Of a stretch of DNA of 64,000 nt, positions 10,851 to 22,700 are shown piece after piece. The notes beneath the pieces are model-generated. The model was not told the DNA's origin. It saw only the letters and a program-made list of their open reading frames with translations, and did no database searches. The first letter of the stretch is position 1, and each line of letters opens with the position of its first letter. Position numbers and translations under genes: made by a program. This DNA is from Haematobia irritans (taxonomy: Eukaryota > Arthropoda > Insecta > Diptera > Muscidae): positions 23,164,622-23,228,621 of the forward strand of contig NC_134398.1 of the NCBI RefSeq assembly GCF_050003625.1, given 5' to 3'.

Positions 10851-11593
10851 TGAATTACCTCTTGTTGGAGAGGAAAATCTGCCAAACCATCTGCCAAATC
10901 CTACCGATTTATAAAACAGTAAAAAAATATACCATTCTTTTGTAGAATTTTACCAATTGTGGCAACCGTGGATACAATATATATTCAAAATTGAACTTGG
11001 AATAAAGCCATTGAAGTCCCAAAACCGTCAGGATCTCATCGATGTACAAAAAATTGGACCGGCAATAGCCAAGTTGCTTACCTTGCACGAAAGTGGCCAG
11101 TTGTCGAATCTGGTTTTATACCATAAGAAGCTATTTCAAATTGAGCAGTTTGTGTACGAGTTTACTTGCCAAAGAGGTCAGTTGAAAATGTATACCTCCG
11201 ATTAATCACCAGAATAAATGCCGAATATTATCGGTACAATGTCATAAAAACAACATTGAAGCTGTGGAGAGACAATTACTTCGGCCGCAGACCATGGACA
11301 TTCCAATAGAACTCAGAATCATAACACTCAGCACATGTCACCCACGAACGGCTTAAAAGATCGGTTCATCCAATCCATTGCACTGGGTGCATAAGATTCG
11401 ACCAAGCTGTCATTTTTCGGCCGCATGTACTTCTCAGGCATTAAAGAAACAACTTGATCAAGTGGTCATCAGATATGCGCCATAAATTCATTAAAATATA
11501 CCTTAAAACAAAAAATAACCGTGATTGTAAGAACGCAGGCACATGAACAAACACACGTGTCTCTCAATAATGTTGTATTTATTGTGATAATTT
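10851..11593. other. Single-copy-looking stretch with an unrecognised 82-codon open frame (10,957-11,205, plus)
   Basis: This stretch has higher GC and more balanced codon use than its surroundings. The frame at 10,957-11,205 reads GIKPLKSQNRQDLIDVQKIG, then PAIAKLLTLHESGQLSNLVL and YHKKLFQIEQFVYEFTC. I do not recognise the family. The open frame begins in the boundary sequence of the neighbouring array and ends without an obvious splice donor, so it may be an exon remnant or a fragment of an unknown transposon. Nothing else coding is seen to 11,593. Confidence 0.3.
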
Positions 11594-12552
11594 TTATACC
11601 CTCCACCATAGGATGGGAGTCTTTCGTCATTTGTAATTTTTTATATAAATAAAATATTGAAAAAATTGTACATATGAATAAAATTTTGGCAAAATTTTCT
11701 ATAAAAATAAAATTTAGACAAAATTTTTTATAGAAATAAAAGTTTTACAAAAGTTTCTATAGAAATAAAATTTTGACAAAATTTTCTATAGAAATACAAT
11801 TTTTACAAAATTTTCTATACAACTAAAATTTTGACCAAATTTTCTATCGAAATGAAGTTTTGACAAAATTTTCTATCGAAATGAAGTTTTGACAAAATTG
11901 TTTATAGAAATAAAATTTTGACTAGAATTTTGATAGAAATAAAATTTTAATCAAATTTCCTATACAAATAAAATTTTGATATAAATTTCTTAAAAATAAA
12001 ATTTTGACACAATTTTCTATAGAAATAAAATTTTGACAAAATTTTCTATAGAAATAAAATTTTGACAAAATTTTCTATACAAATAAATTTTTGACAAAAT
12101 CTTCAATAGAAATATTTTGGCAAAATTTTCTATAGAAATAAAATTTTGACAAAATTTTCTATAGAAATAAAATTTTAACAAAATTTTCTATAGAAATAAA
12201 ATTTTAACAAAATTTTCTATAGAAATAAAAATCTTAACAAAATTTTCTACAGAAATAAAATTTTGACAAAATTTTTCTACAGAAATAAAATTTTGACAAT
12301 ATTTTCTATAAAAATAATATTTTGACAAAATTTTCTATAGAAATAAAATTTTGACAACATTTTCTATACAAATACAATTTTGACAACATTTTCTCTAGAA
12401 ATAAATTTTTGACAAAATCTTCAATAGAAATAAAATTTTGACAAAATTTTCTATAGAAATAAAATTTTGACAAATTTTTCTATAGAAATATAATTTTGAC
12501 AAAATTTTCTATAGAAATAAAATTTTGACAAAATTTTCTATAGAAATAAAAT

Positions 12553-12646
12553 CGCCTATACATGTATATTTCCTTGTCTTCTAAAGTGAACCATCTTTGT
12601 TGGTGTACAGACAATTGCAATTGTAAAATTTCAATTAGCCAGTATA
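12553..12646. repeat. Embedded 94-bp segment, copy 1
   Basis: The segment runs from CGCCTATACATGTATATTTC to TTTCAATTAGCCAGTATA. It is non-satellite sequence dropped into the array, with identical copies at 12,715-12,808 and 12,964-13,057. A diverged copy lies at 19,061-19,159, outside any array. On the minus strand it stays open (WLIEILQLQLSVHQQRWFTL, EDKEIYMY), but no function is recognised. Confidence 0.88.
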
Positions 12647-12714
12647 GAAATAAAATTTTGACAAAATTTTCTATAGAAATAAAATTTTGAAAAAATTTTC
12701 TATAGAAATAAAAT

Positions 12715-12808
12715 CGCCTATACATGTATATTTCCTTGTCTTCTAAAGTGAACCATCTTTGTTGGTGTACAGACAATTGCAATTGTAAAATTTCAATTAG
12801 CCAGTATA
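12715..12808. repeat. Embedded 94-bp segment, copy 2
   Basis: Identical to 12,553-12,646. The offset is 162 bp. Confidence 0.88.
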
Positions 12809-12963
12809 GAAATACAATTTTGACAAAATTTTCTATAGAAATAAAATTTTGACAAAATTTTCTATAGAAATAAAATTTTGACAAAATTTTCTATAAAAAT
12901 AAAATTTTGGCAAAATTTTTTATAGAAATAAAATTTTGACAAAATTTTCTATAGAAATAAAAT

Positions 12964-13057
12964 CGCCTATACATGTATATTTCCTTGTCTTCTAAAGTGA
13001 ACCATCTTTGTTGGTGTACAGACAATTGCAATTGTAAAATTTCAATTAGCCAGTATA
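12964..13057. repeat. Embedded 94-bp segment, copy 3
   Basis: Identical to the two preceding copies. It is offset 249 bp from copy 2, with a larger number of 29-bp units in between. Confidence 0.88.
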
Positions 13058-13335
13058 GAAATACAATTTTGACATAATTTTCTTAAGAAATAAAATTTTA
13101 ACAAAATTTTCTATAGAAATAAAATTTTAACAAAATTTTCTATAGAAATAAAATTTTAGCAAATTTTCTATAGAAATAAAAATTTAACAAAATTTTCTAT
13201 AGAAAGAAAATATTGACAAAACTTTCTATAAAAATAAAATTTTAACATAATTTTCTATAAAAATAAAATTTTGACAAAATTCTCTAAGAAATAAAATATG
13301 ACAAAATTTTCTTTTGAAATAAAATCTTACAAAAT

Positions 13336-14350
13336 AAGATTTTTAGTTTGGCAGTTTGTTTGTTAATATTTTCATTCACTTATTTTATTAATAAAAACCA
13401 AACTCAATTTAAAATTTGTAACTGAATATGGTGATTATCATTTCTGTGATCTAGAAACTAATTATTTGTGGTAAATGTTTTTAATTGCACAAACTTTTCG
13501 TTGCCATTAAAAACTAATTAAAATTGGTAATTGTCTATGTAAAACTTATTTTTATTGAATTCATTGATTGCAGCATTTAGTTTTTTGATAAAACTAGCAA
13601 AAACAAAAATTTATTTTTATAATATAGATAGATTTATTTTTCTTTCAGACATTCTCTCAAAAAAAAATTAAAACAATTAATTTTTCCAAAAAAAAAAAGA
13701 TGAATGCAATTTCTAAAAGTGAAAAACACAAAAATAATTAAAGTATATTTGGAGATATCTTTTGCAATTGTTTTTGGTATAAAAAATCGAAATAATTTTT
13801 TTAATTGTATTAAACTATTAATTGCACCGAAAAAAGTGAACTGTATTATAGGAAGAATGAACTATCTCGCTCGAAAATTGAACTAAATTTTACTCCACAA
13901 TTGAGATTTTCACAAAGCGTTGATAAAACCAGGAAATTTTTATGCCCTGTTGTACTTTTTAACTGCAGTTCACGAAATTACATCATCTCATAGAAGAAAA
14001 AATTAACTAAAAGTAAAGAAGAAAATCATTGGCGTCAAATCATGACCATTTTAACCATACAGTAGTTCATTCTTACTATTTTTGGTAATCGGTCGAAAAT
14101 CTTCTGTTGCTTTAGTTCATATTGAACTTATGTGTACGGTCATTGAACTTTATGTCACGTTTAGTTCATCAAATTTTTGAGACATACTTAAAAAAAGTAA
14201 GATTTCATTAAGCTTTGGAAATTTTCGATAAAAATAATAAAATTTAACTACAAGCAAATAAATTTTTTCCAATAAAAATATATTAAATTTAGCGTTAGTT
14301 TAACTACGGAAATTTTTTTCTGTGTGACAACAAATTTTGTTATTGTTTTT
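13336..14350. other. AT-rich intergenic stretch; MITE-end-like direct repeat at 14,250-14,345
   Basis: No gene is seen. The open frame at 13,704-13,886 is low-complexity AT-rich sequence. The segment 14,250-14,345 (AATAAATTTTTTCCAATAAA through AGCGTTAGTTTAACTACGG to TTTTTTTCTGTGTG) is repeated at 18,290-18,385. It ends like the TIR elements in this window (TTTTTTTCTGTGTG). Confidence 0.5.
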
Positions 14351-16430
14351 TATACCCTGCGCCACACTGTGGAACAGGGTATTATAAGTTAGTGCATATG
14401 TTTGTAACACCCAGAAGGGGACGAGATAGACATATGGTGTCTTTGGCAATAATGCTCAGGGTGGGTCCCTGAGTCGATATAACCATGCCCGTCTGTCCGT
14501 CCGTCCGTCCGTCTGTCCGTGAACACATTTTTGTGATCAAAGTCTAGGTCGCAATTTAAGTCCAATCGCCTTCAAATTTGGCACATGTTCCTAATTTGGG
14601 TCAGAATAGAATCCTATTGATTTTGGAAGAAATCGGTTCAGATTTAGATATAGCTCCCATATATATCTTTCGCCCGATATACACTAATATGGACCCAGCA
14701 GCCAGAGTTTTATACCGATTTGCTTGAAATTCTGTACAAACATAACACTTAGTAATATAGTCAAGTGTGCAAAGTTTGATTGAAATCGGTTCAGATTTAG
14801 ATATAGCTCCCATATATATCTTTCGCCCGATATGGACTTATATGGCCCCAGAAGCCAGAGTTTTGGCCGAATTTGGTTGAAATTTTGCACTAGGAGTACA
14901 ATTAGAAGTATAGTCAAGTGTGCAAAATTTGATTGAAATCTGTTCAGATTTAGATATGGCTCCCATATATATCTTTCGCCCGATATGGACTAATATGGTC
15001 CTAAAAGCCAGAGTTTTGGCCCAATTTGGTTGAAATTTTGCATAGGGAGTAAATTTAGCATTGTCGCAATGTGTGCCAAATTTGGTTGAAATCGATTCAG
15101 ATTTAGATATAGCTCCGATATATGTCTTTGGCCCGATATGGACTTATATGGACCCAGAAGCCAGAGTTTTATCCCGATTAGCTTGAAATTTTGCACAGAG
15201 AGTACAATTGGTAGTATAGTCATGTGTGCCAAATTTGATTAAAATCGGTTCAGATTTAGATATAGCTTCCATATATATTTTTCGCCCGATATGGACTTAT
15301 ATGGCCTCAGAAGCCAGAGTTTTGGCCCAATTTGGAAATTTTGCTCTAGGAGTACAACTAGTAATATAGTCATGTGTGCCAAATTTAATTGAAATCGGTT
15401 CAGATTTAGATATAGCTCCCATATATATCTTTCGCCCGATATGGACTTATATGGCCCCAGAAGCCAGATTTTTGGCCGAATTTGATTGATATTTTGCACT
15501 AGGAGTACAATTAGTAGTATAGTCAAGTGTGCCAAATTTTATTGAAATCGGTTCAGATTTAGATATAGCTCCCATATATATCTTTCGCCCGATATGGACT
15601 AATACGGTCCCAGAAGCCAGAGTTTTACCCCACTTTGGTTGAAATTTTGCACAGGGAGTAGAATTAGCATTATAGCTATGCGTGCCAAATTTGGTTGAAA
15701 TCGGTTCAGATTTAGATATAGCTCCCATATATAGCTTTCGCCCGATTTACACTCATATGACCACAGAGGCCAATTTTTCACTCCGATTTAGTTGAAATTT
15801 TGCACAGGGAGTAGAATTAGCATTGTTGCTATGCGAGCCAAATTTGGTTGAAATCTGTTCAGATTTATATATAGCTCCCATATATAGCTTTCGCCCGATT
15901 TACACTCATATGACCACAGAGGCCAATTTTTAACTCCGATTTAGTTGAAATTTTGCACAGGGAGTAGAATTAGCATTGTAGCTATGCGTGCCAAAATTGG
16001 TTGACATCGGTTCAGAATTAGATATAGCTTTCATATATATGTTTTTCTGATTTCGACAAAAATGGTCAACATACCAACATTTTCCTTGTTAAATCGCCAC
16101 TGCTTAGTCGAAAAGTTGTAAAAATGGCTCTAATTTTCCTAAACTTCTAATACATATATATCGAGCGATAAATCACAAATAAATGTTTCCCATATTTTTT
16201 ACTAACATTGTGTTCCACCCTAGTGCATTAGACGACTTAAATTTTGAGTCTATAGATTTTGTAGAAGTCTATCAAATTCTGTCCAAATCGAGTGATATTT
16301 GGACAAACCTTTATATATAGCCCCCAACACATTTGACGGATGTGATATGGTATCGAAAATTTAGATCTACAAAGTGGTGCAGGGTAAAATATAGTCGGCC
16401 CCGCCCGACTTTAGACTTTCCTTACTTGTT
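14351..16430 (+). mobile_element. Family B interspersed element with about nine 150-bp internal tandem units
   Basis: It begins TATACCCTGCGCCACACTGT followed by GGAACAGGGTATTATAAG, a hairpin. It continues with CCGTCTGTCCGTCCGTCCGT at about 14,489-14,508. It ends GGTGCAGGGTAAAATATAGT followed by CGGCCCCGCCCGACTTTAGA and CTTTCCTTACTTGTT. Internal units of roughly 150-155 bp carry GAAATCGGTTCAGATTTAGA then TATAGCTCCCATATATATC, at about 14,630, 14,784, 14,934, 15,084, 15,242, 15,390, 15,543, 15,697 and 15,851. Minus-strand open frames repeat MGAISKSEPIS and ELYLNLNRFQ but look like satellite, not protein. The unit is recognisably related to the family A unit (TATATGGGAGCTATATCTAA against TATATGGGGGCTATATATAA). 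It is non-autonomous. Confidence 0.7.
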
Positions 16431-17535
16431 TTCTATAGAATATTTTGCAAAATTTTATTTCTATAGAAAATTTAGTCAAAATTTTATTTCTATAGAAAAT
16501 TGAGTCAAAATTTACTTTCTATAGAATATTTTGCAAAATTTTATTTCTATAGAAAATTTAGTCAAAATTTTATTTCTATAGAAAATTGAGTAAAAATTTA
16601 CTTTCTATAGAATATTTTGCAAAATTTTATTTCTATAGAAAATTTTGCAAAATTTTGTTTGTTACACAAAATTTTTTTTTTAAATTTTATTTCTATTGAT
16701 AATTTTATTTCTATAAAAATTTAAGTCAAAATTGTATTTCTATAGAAAATTTTGCCAAAATTTTATAGTAATAGATTTTTTTTTTTAGAAAATTTGGTCA
16801 ACATTTTATTTCTATAGGAAATTTTGTCCAAATTTTTTTTCTATAGAAAATTTAGTCAAAATTTTGTTTCTGTAGAATATTTTGCAGAATTTTTTTTACT
16901 ACACAAAAATTTTTCTAAAATTGTATTTTTATTGATAATTTTTTAAAAATTTTATTTCTATAAGAAAAAATTGTCAAATTTTATTTCTATAAGAAAAAAT
17001 TGTCAAATTTTATTTCTATAGCAAATTTTCTAAATTTTTATTCTTACTGATGCTCACTGATACTCACTGCTATAAAAATGTATTCAAAATTTTATTAATA
17101 TAGAAATATTTTTTTCTATATAAAATTTAGTCAAAATTTTGCTTCTATAGAAAATTTAGTCAAAATGTTGTTTATATAGAATATTTTGCAAAATTTTATT
17201 TCTATAGAAAATTTTGCAAAATTTTGTTTGCTACACAATTTTTTTTTTTAAATTGTATTTCTATTGATAATTTTTTCAAACTTTTTTTTCTATAAAAAAT
17301 TTTGCCAAATTCTATTTTTACAAAAATTTTATTCAAAATTGTATTTCTATATATTTGGTCAAAATTTGATTTCTATAGAAAATGTTGCCAAAATTTTATT
17401 TCTATAGAAAATTTAGTCAAAATTTTGTTACTGTAGAATATTTTCCAAAATTTTATTTCTATATAAAATTTTGCAAAATTTTATTTACTAGACAAAAATT
17501 TTTCCAAAATTGTATTCAGTGAGCATACAATTTTG
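16431..17535 (+). repeat. 29-bp satellite array, forward orientation, degenerate
   Basis: The array begins directly at the 3' end of the family B element (ACTTGTTTTCTATAGAATATT). Units are more diverged than elsewhere, with TTTGCAAAATTTT and long T-run variants. Near 16,430-16,620 a unit group of about 115 bp is duplicated. Confidence 0.85.
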
Positions 17536-17975
17536 GAAAAATTGCTGCTAAGTCGAAAGCTTGTAGAAATGACTCAAATTTTCAAATTTTTCAATGAATG
17601 AATCATAAATGCATTTTTGCGAAATTGTCTAAACAATTATAAATATTTCCCAAATATTGCCCGAGTTTTGTAGAAGTCTGATTTGAGATTTTATCAAAAT
17701 GTAGATCTAAATACAAAGTTGTGCAGAGTATATTATAGTCGGCCCGCCCGACTTTAGACTTTCCTTGCATTTTTATTTTTCGTTAAAATTGTGTTACGTC
17801 CCATAACGTTAGATTTAAATTTTAAGTACATAGATTTTGTAGAAGTATATACAATTTTGTCTTCAGATTCAAATTCATGCATATGGAAATATAAACCTTT
17901 ATATAGCTCGCAACAAATTTAAAGGATTTGAAATAGTATCAATAATTTTGGTCCACAAATACATATACTGTTGGT
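17536..17975 (+). mobile_element. Two overlapping 3'-end fragments of family B
   Basis: The first (about 17,545-17,766) ends TATTATAGTCGGCCCGCCCG then ACTTTAGACTTTCCTTGC, as at 16,390-16,425. The second (about 17,775-17,970) repeats the sequence that precedes that end in the full element: AGATTTTGTAGAAGTATATA, CCTTTATATAGCTCGCAACA and AAATTTAAAGGATTTGAAAT. They stand in line rather than nested, so two truncated copies or a rearranged one are possible. Confidence 0.6.
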
Positions 17976-19782
17976 ATATTCTCATATTATGATGGGTATT
18001 TATATCATTATTTTATTTTTTAAACATTGCCATAAATTTGAAATATAGAATTCAATTGGCATCTAATGTGAAATTAAGATCTTTTTTGGCACACATAAAT
18101 AAACACGATACTTTATATCGTCCACTTACGGTACCCCCACAATAGAACTACAAATTAGTGGTATTAAAATGAGATTTAGTTATATTACCCGGAGTCGACT
18201 CCGGAGTCGGAGTCGGAGTCGAGCTGATGAAAAATGCTGGAGTCGGAGTCGGAGTCGAGCAAAATTGGCTGGACTCCACAGCCCTGCTACAAACAAATAA
18301 ATTTTTTCCAAAAAAAATATGTTAAATTTAGCGTTAGTTTAACTACGGAAATTTTTTTCTGTGTGACAAAAAATTTTGTTATTGTTGTCGTTTTTCAACT
18401 TTTATGTCCCGATTCAAAAAACCTTGGTACCATAAAAGCGCTTTAGTAATCACAAGATTTAAATACTTGCTTTCAAAATATGATGAATTGAGGTTACCGG
18501 CGACTTTACGATTGAGAATCGTGAAAATGTGGCCCACAATATGTTGACTTTCAAAAGGTGGCACATTTTTTATAACGAGTAAATACGAATTTACTCAAAA
18601 GTTTGCTCTGTGACATTAAGAATTCTCACTTACATATTATCGAATATGAATCTGAAATTAACAGTTCACTACAGAAAATTTTCTTAGCATATTTTCAGGC
18701 GTCACACTTGACCACTTGGTAACACTAGGGCTTAAGAAGGAAACAGTGCCAAATTTATAGTATGGACATATTCCTCTCCATCGATGTCCACCAGACCATC
18801 AATAAGTCTGTCAGTTTTGTCTGACAGACGTGTCGATATATCCAGTTCGCTTCCATTGAATTCAGACCAAATTTAAAGCCCAGCGCTCTTCTGCAAAAAG
18901 CAAAAGGCAAAAAGGTGGCACAAAAATGTAAAAGTTAAGACATTAAGTGGCACAAAAGCATTTGTGATATTTTACCACTCCAGATCGATTAAATGACTGA
19001 GGTAAACTTGTCCAAACATATATTTTCTCTGAGTGCACATACAGGTTTTTCGTACCACGTCGCCTATAACATACATGTATCCTTCCTTGTCTTCTAAAGT
19101 GAACCATCTTTGTTGGTGTATAGACAATTGCAATTGTAAAATTTCAATTAGCCAGTATATCATTCTGTAATCCCTTTCAGTTGAGAGACCGACAGGCAGA
19201 CCCAGAGACAGACGGACAGACGGACATACATAAAACATTCAAATTGATTTCATTTCAAGTGGACATATCCCACAGGATATGACATATGCACATACATACA
19301 TAATGTGTTCTACATGGTATACAATTTCAAGGCGTATGCAATGAATATCCATGGATATTAAGCTTATAAATAATTTGACAATTAGAAAGACAAAATGAAA
19401 CAAGCACATTCAACATAACAACAAAATTTATTGACTTATCCTGTGTGATACAAAGTAGTAGATAACTAAAAAAGATTTGAAAATTAAATTAGCTAGAGGT
19501 AAAGTGAAAAAAAAAATTTAAAAAAACTTATATGTGATGGTATTGGCTCTACATTTGCGTGGAAAATCTTAGCCATTGAAAAATCATAACATTAATTCTT
19601 TTCTGGTATCACAACATAAATCGTTATAGGGATACTGGTATACAACTGTTATGACAAAACGAAAGCATGGGAAACAGTTCGGCGACAGAGATATAAGTAG
19701 CCAGCATTCGGCCGGGCTTTAAAACATTTTTCTATGGACGGCTAACGCGATTTAAGACTTTCTCCCACAGACAAAGTCCAAT
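17976..19782. other. Mostly single-copy intergenic DNA with a GGAGTC simple repeat and two shared segments
   Basis: A GGAGTC/GGAGTCG hexamer tract occupies about 18,190-18,262. A 95-bp segment at 18,290-18,385 repeats 14,250-14,345. A segment at 19,061-19,159 is the diverged outside copy of the 94-bp sequence embedded in the array at 12.5-13.1 kb, next to a CAGACGGACAGACGGACA tract at about 19,208-19,225. No gene with a recognisable family is seen on either strand. Confidence 0.5.
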
Positions 19783-22700
19783 GGTTTCCACTTGTGCCAA
19801 AATATTCTACATAAATTTGAAGAAAATTCTACCAAAAATCTACCAAATTTAAAAAAAAAATCAATTTTTTTTATAAAAATTTAATTCTACAAAATTTGGC
19901 AAATTTTTTCCAACTTTTATTTTTCTAGAAAATGTTACCAAAATTTTATTTCTCTAGAAAATTTTACCAGTTTCAGTTCAGTTTTCATATTCCTCTTTAC
20001 TTATTTTATTTATTAATTACAATTCTTTAATGAGATTTTATCACAGCAGATATTACAACAAATAATACTCTTATTGGACATATACATTATATTAGTTATA
20101 AACATATATACAAGATTTGAAGGCAAAAATAGGTAAAATTTAAGAAAAGCAAAATTTCAAATATTGTTGAAAAGTTATATGAATGCAGAAGATTATTTAG
20201 CTAAATAACCTAACACATACATAGATTTCCTATTTGATGATTGTGATATATACTAGAAGTAAGTTAGTTTGTTCATTCCACACAGGACCTTACCAAAATT
20301 TTAGATTTCTATAGAAAATTTTGACAAAATTTTAATTCTATGGAAAATTTTGCCAAAATTTTATTCATCTAGAAAATTTTGTCAAAATTTTATTTCTATA
20401 GAAAAGTTTGCAAAAATTTTATTTCTATAGACAATTCTGCCAACATTTTATTTCGATGGAAAATATTGTCAAACTTTTATTTCTATAGAAAAGTTTGTCA
20501 AATTTTTTATTTCTATGGAAAATTTTGCCAAAATTTTATTTATCTAGAAAATCTTGGCAAAATTTTATCAAAATTTTATTTCTGAAGAAAAATTTATTAA
20601 AATTATAGTTCATTAGAAAATTTTGCCAACATTTTATTACTATGGAAAATGTTGCCAAACATTTATTTCTATGGAAAGTTTTGCCAGAATTTTATTTCTA
20701 TCGAAAATTTTGCCAAAATTTTATTTCTACAGAAAATTTGGTCAAAATTTTATTTCTACCGAAAATTTTGCCAAAATTTTATTTCTATGGAAAATTTTGC
20801 CAAAATTTTATTTCTATGGAAAATTTTTCCAAAATTTTATTTCTATAGACAATTCTGTCAAAATTTTATTTCTACGGAAAATATTGTCAAAATTTTATTT
20901 CTATAGAAAAGTTTGTCAAATTTTTACTCCTATGGCAAATTTTGGCAAAATTTTATTTCTGCAGAAACACTTATTAAAATTTAATTCATTAGAAAATTTT
21001 GTCAAAATTTTATTACTATGGAAAATGTTTCCAAACTTTTATTTCTATGGAAAATTTTGCCAGAATTTTATTTCTATGGAAAATTTTGCCAAAATTTTAT
21101 TTCTACAGAAAATTTGGTCAAAACTTTATTTCTATCGAAAATTTTCCAAAAATGTTATTTGTATGCAAAATTTTATCAAAATTTTATTTCTGAAGAAAAA
21201 TTTATTAAAATTTAATTCATTAGAAAATTTTGTCAAAATTTTATTTCTACAGAAAATTTGGCCAACATTTTATTACTATGGAAAATGTTGCCAAACTTTT
21301 ATTTCTATGGAAATTTTGCCAGAATTTTATTTCTATGGAAAATTTTGCCAATTTCTTTATTTCTACAGAAAATTTGTTAAAAATTTTATTTCTATCGAAA
21401 ATTTTCCAAAAATTTTTATTTGTATGAAAAGTTTTACCAAAATTTTATTTCTATAGAAAATTTTGTTAAAATCTTTTTCTATAAAAATTTTTCCCCAAAA
21501 TTTTATTTCTGTAGAAAATTTTGCAAAAATTTTAGTTTTATAGAATATTTTGCTAACAAATTCAGCAAATTTTTTCCAACTTTCATTTCTCTAGAAAATT
21601 TTACCAAAATTTTAGATCTCTAGAAATTTTTGTCAAATTTTCTCTAGAAAATTTTACCAAAATTTTATTCTCTAGAAAATTTTACCAAAATTTTAGATCT
21701 CTAGAAAATTTTGTCAAAATTTTATTTCTATGGATAATTTGGCCAAAATTTTATTTCTATGAAAAATTTTGTCAAAATTTTATTTCTATGGAAAATTTTG
21801 CCAAAATTTTATTTCTATAGAAAATTCTGCAAAAATTTTATGTCTATGGAAAAATTTTCTAAAATTTTATTTCTATCGAAAATTTTGCCAAAATTTTATT
21901 CCTATGGAAAATATTGTCAAAATTTTATTTCTATAGAAAAGTTTGTCAAATTTGTATTCCTATGGCAAATTTTGGCAAAATTTTATTTCTGCAGAAACAC
22001 TTATTAAAATTTAATTCATTAGAAAATTTTGTCAAAATTTTATTACTATGGAAAATGTTTCCAAACTTTTATTTCTATGGAAAATTTTGCCAGAATTTTA
22101 TTTCTATGGAAAATTTTGCCAAAATTTTATTTCTACAGAAAATTTGGTCAAAACTTTATTTCTATCGAAAATTTTCCAAAAATGTTATTTGTATGCAAAA
22201 TTTTATCAAAATTTTATTTCTGAAGAAAAATTTATTAAAATTTAATTCATTAGAAAATTTTGTCAAAATTTTATTTCTACAGAAAATTTGGCCAACATTT
22301 TATTACTATGGAAAATGTTGCCTAACTTTTATTTCTATGGAAATTTGGCCAGAATTTTATTTCTATGGAAAATTTTTCCAATTTCTTTATTTCTACAGAA
22401 AATTTGTTAAAAATTTTATTTCTATCGAAAATTTTCCAAAAATGTTATATGTATGAAAAGTTTTACCAAAATTTTATTTCTATAGAAATATTTGTCAAAA
22501 TCTATTTCTATAAAAATTTTTGCCAAAATTTTATTTCTATAGAAAATTTTGCAAAAATTTTAGTTTTATAGAATATTTTGCTAACAAATTCGGCAAATTT
22601 TTTCCAATTTTTATTTCTCTAGAAAATTTTACCAAAATTTTAGATCTCTAGAAAATTTTGTCAAATTTTCTCTAGAAAATTTTACCAAAATTTTATTCTC

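Larger units (their letters stand above)
11594..13335 (-). repeat. 29-bp satellite array, reverse orientation, joined to a family A end
   Basis: The left edge 11,597-11,625 is TTATACCCTCCACCATAGGA, the terminal sequence of family A. It passes within about 40 bp into units reading AAATAAAATTTTGAC and AAAATTTTCTATAG, the reverse complement of the forward arrays. Three copies of an unrelated 94-bp segment are embedded at 12,553, 12,715 and 12,964. Confidence 0.88.

Noticed and set aside
12480..12884. Minus-strand 134-codon frame containing QQRWFTLEDKE, reminiscent of a PH-domain start
   Set aside because: The non-satellite part is only the 94-bp embedded segment, repeated. The rest is satellite, and no domain-length homology can be claimed.
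20623..21456. 277-codon open frame with repeated KFYFYGKFCQNFISMENF pattern, a possible repetitive protein gene
   Set aside because: It is a direct reading of the 29-bp satellite. All three frames give the same pattern, and length depends only on TATAG to TATGG changes.
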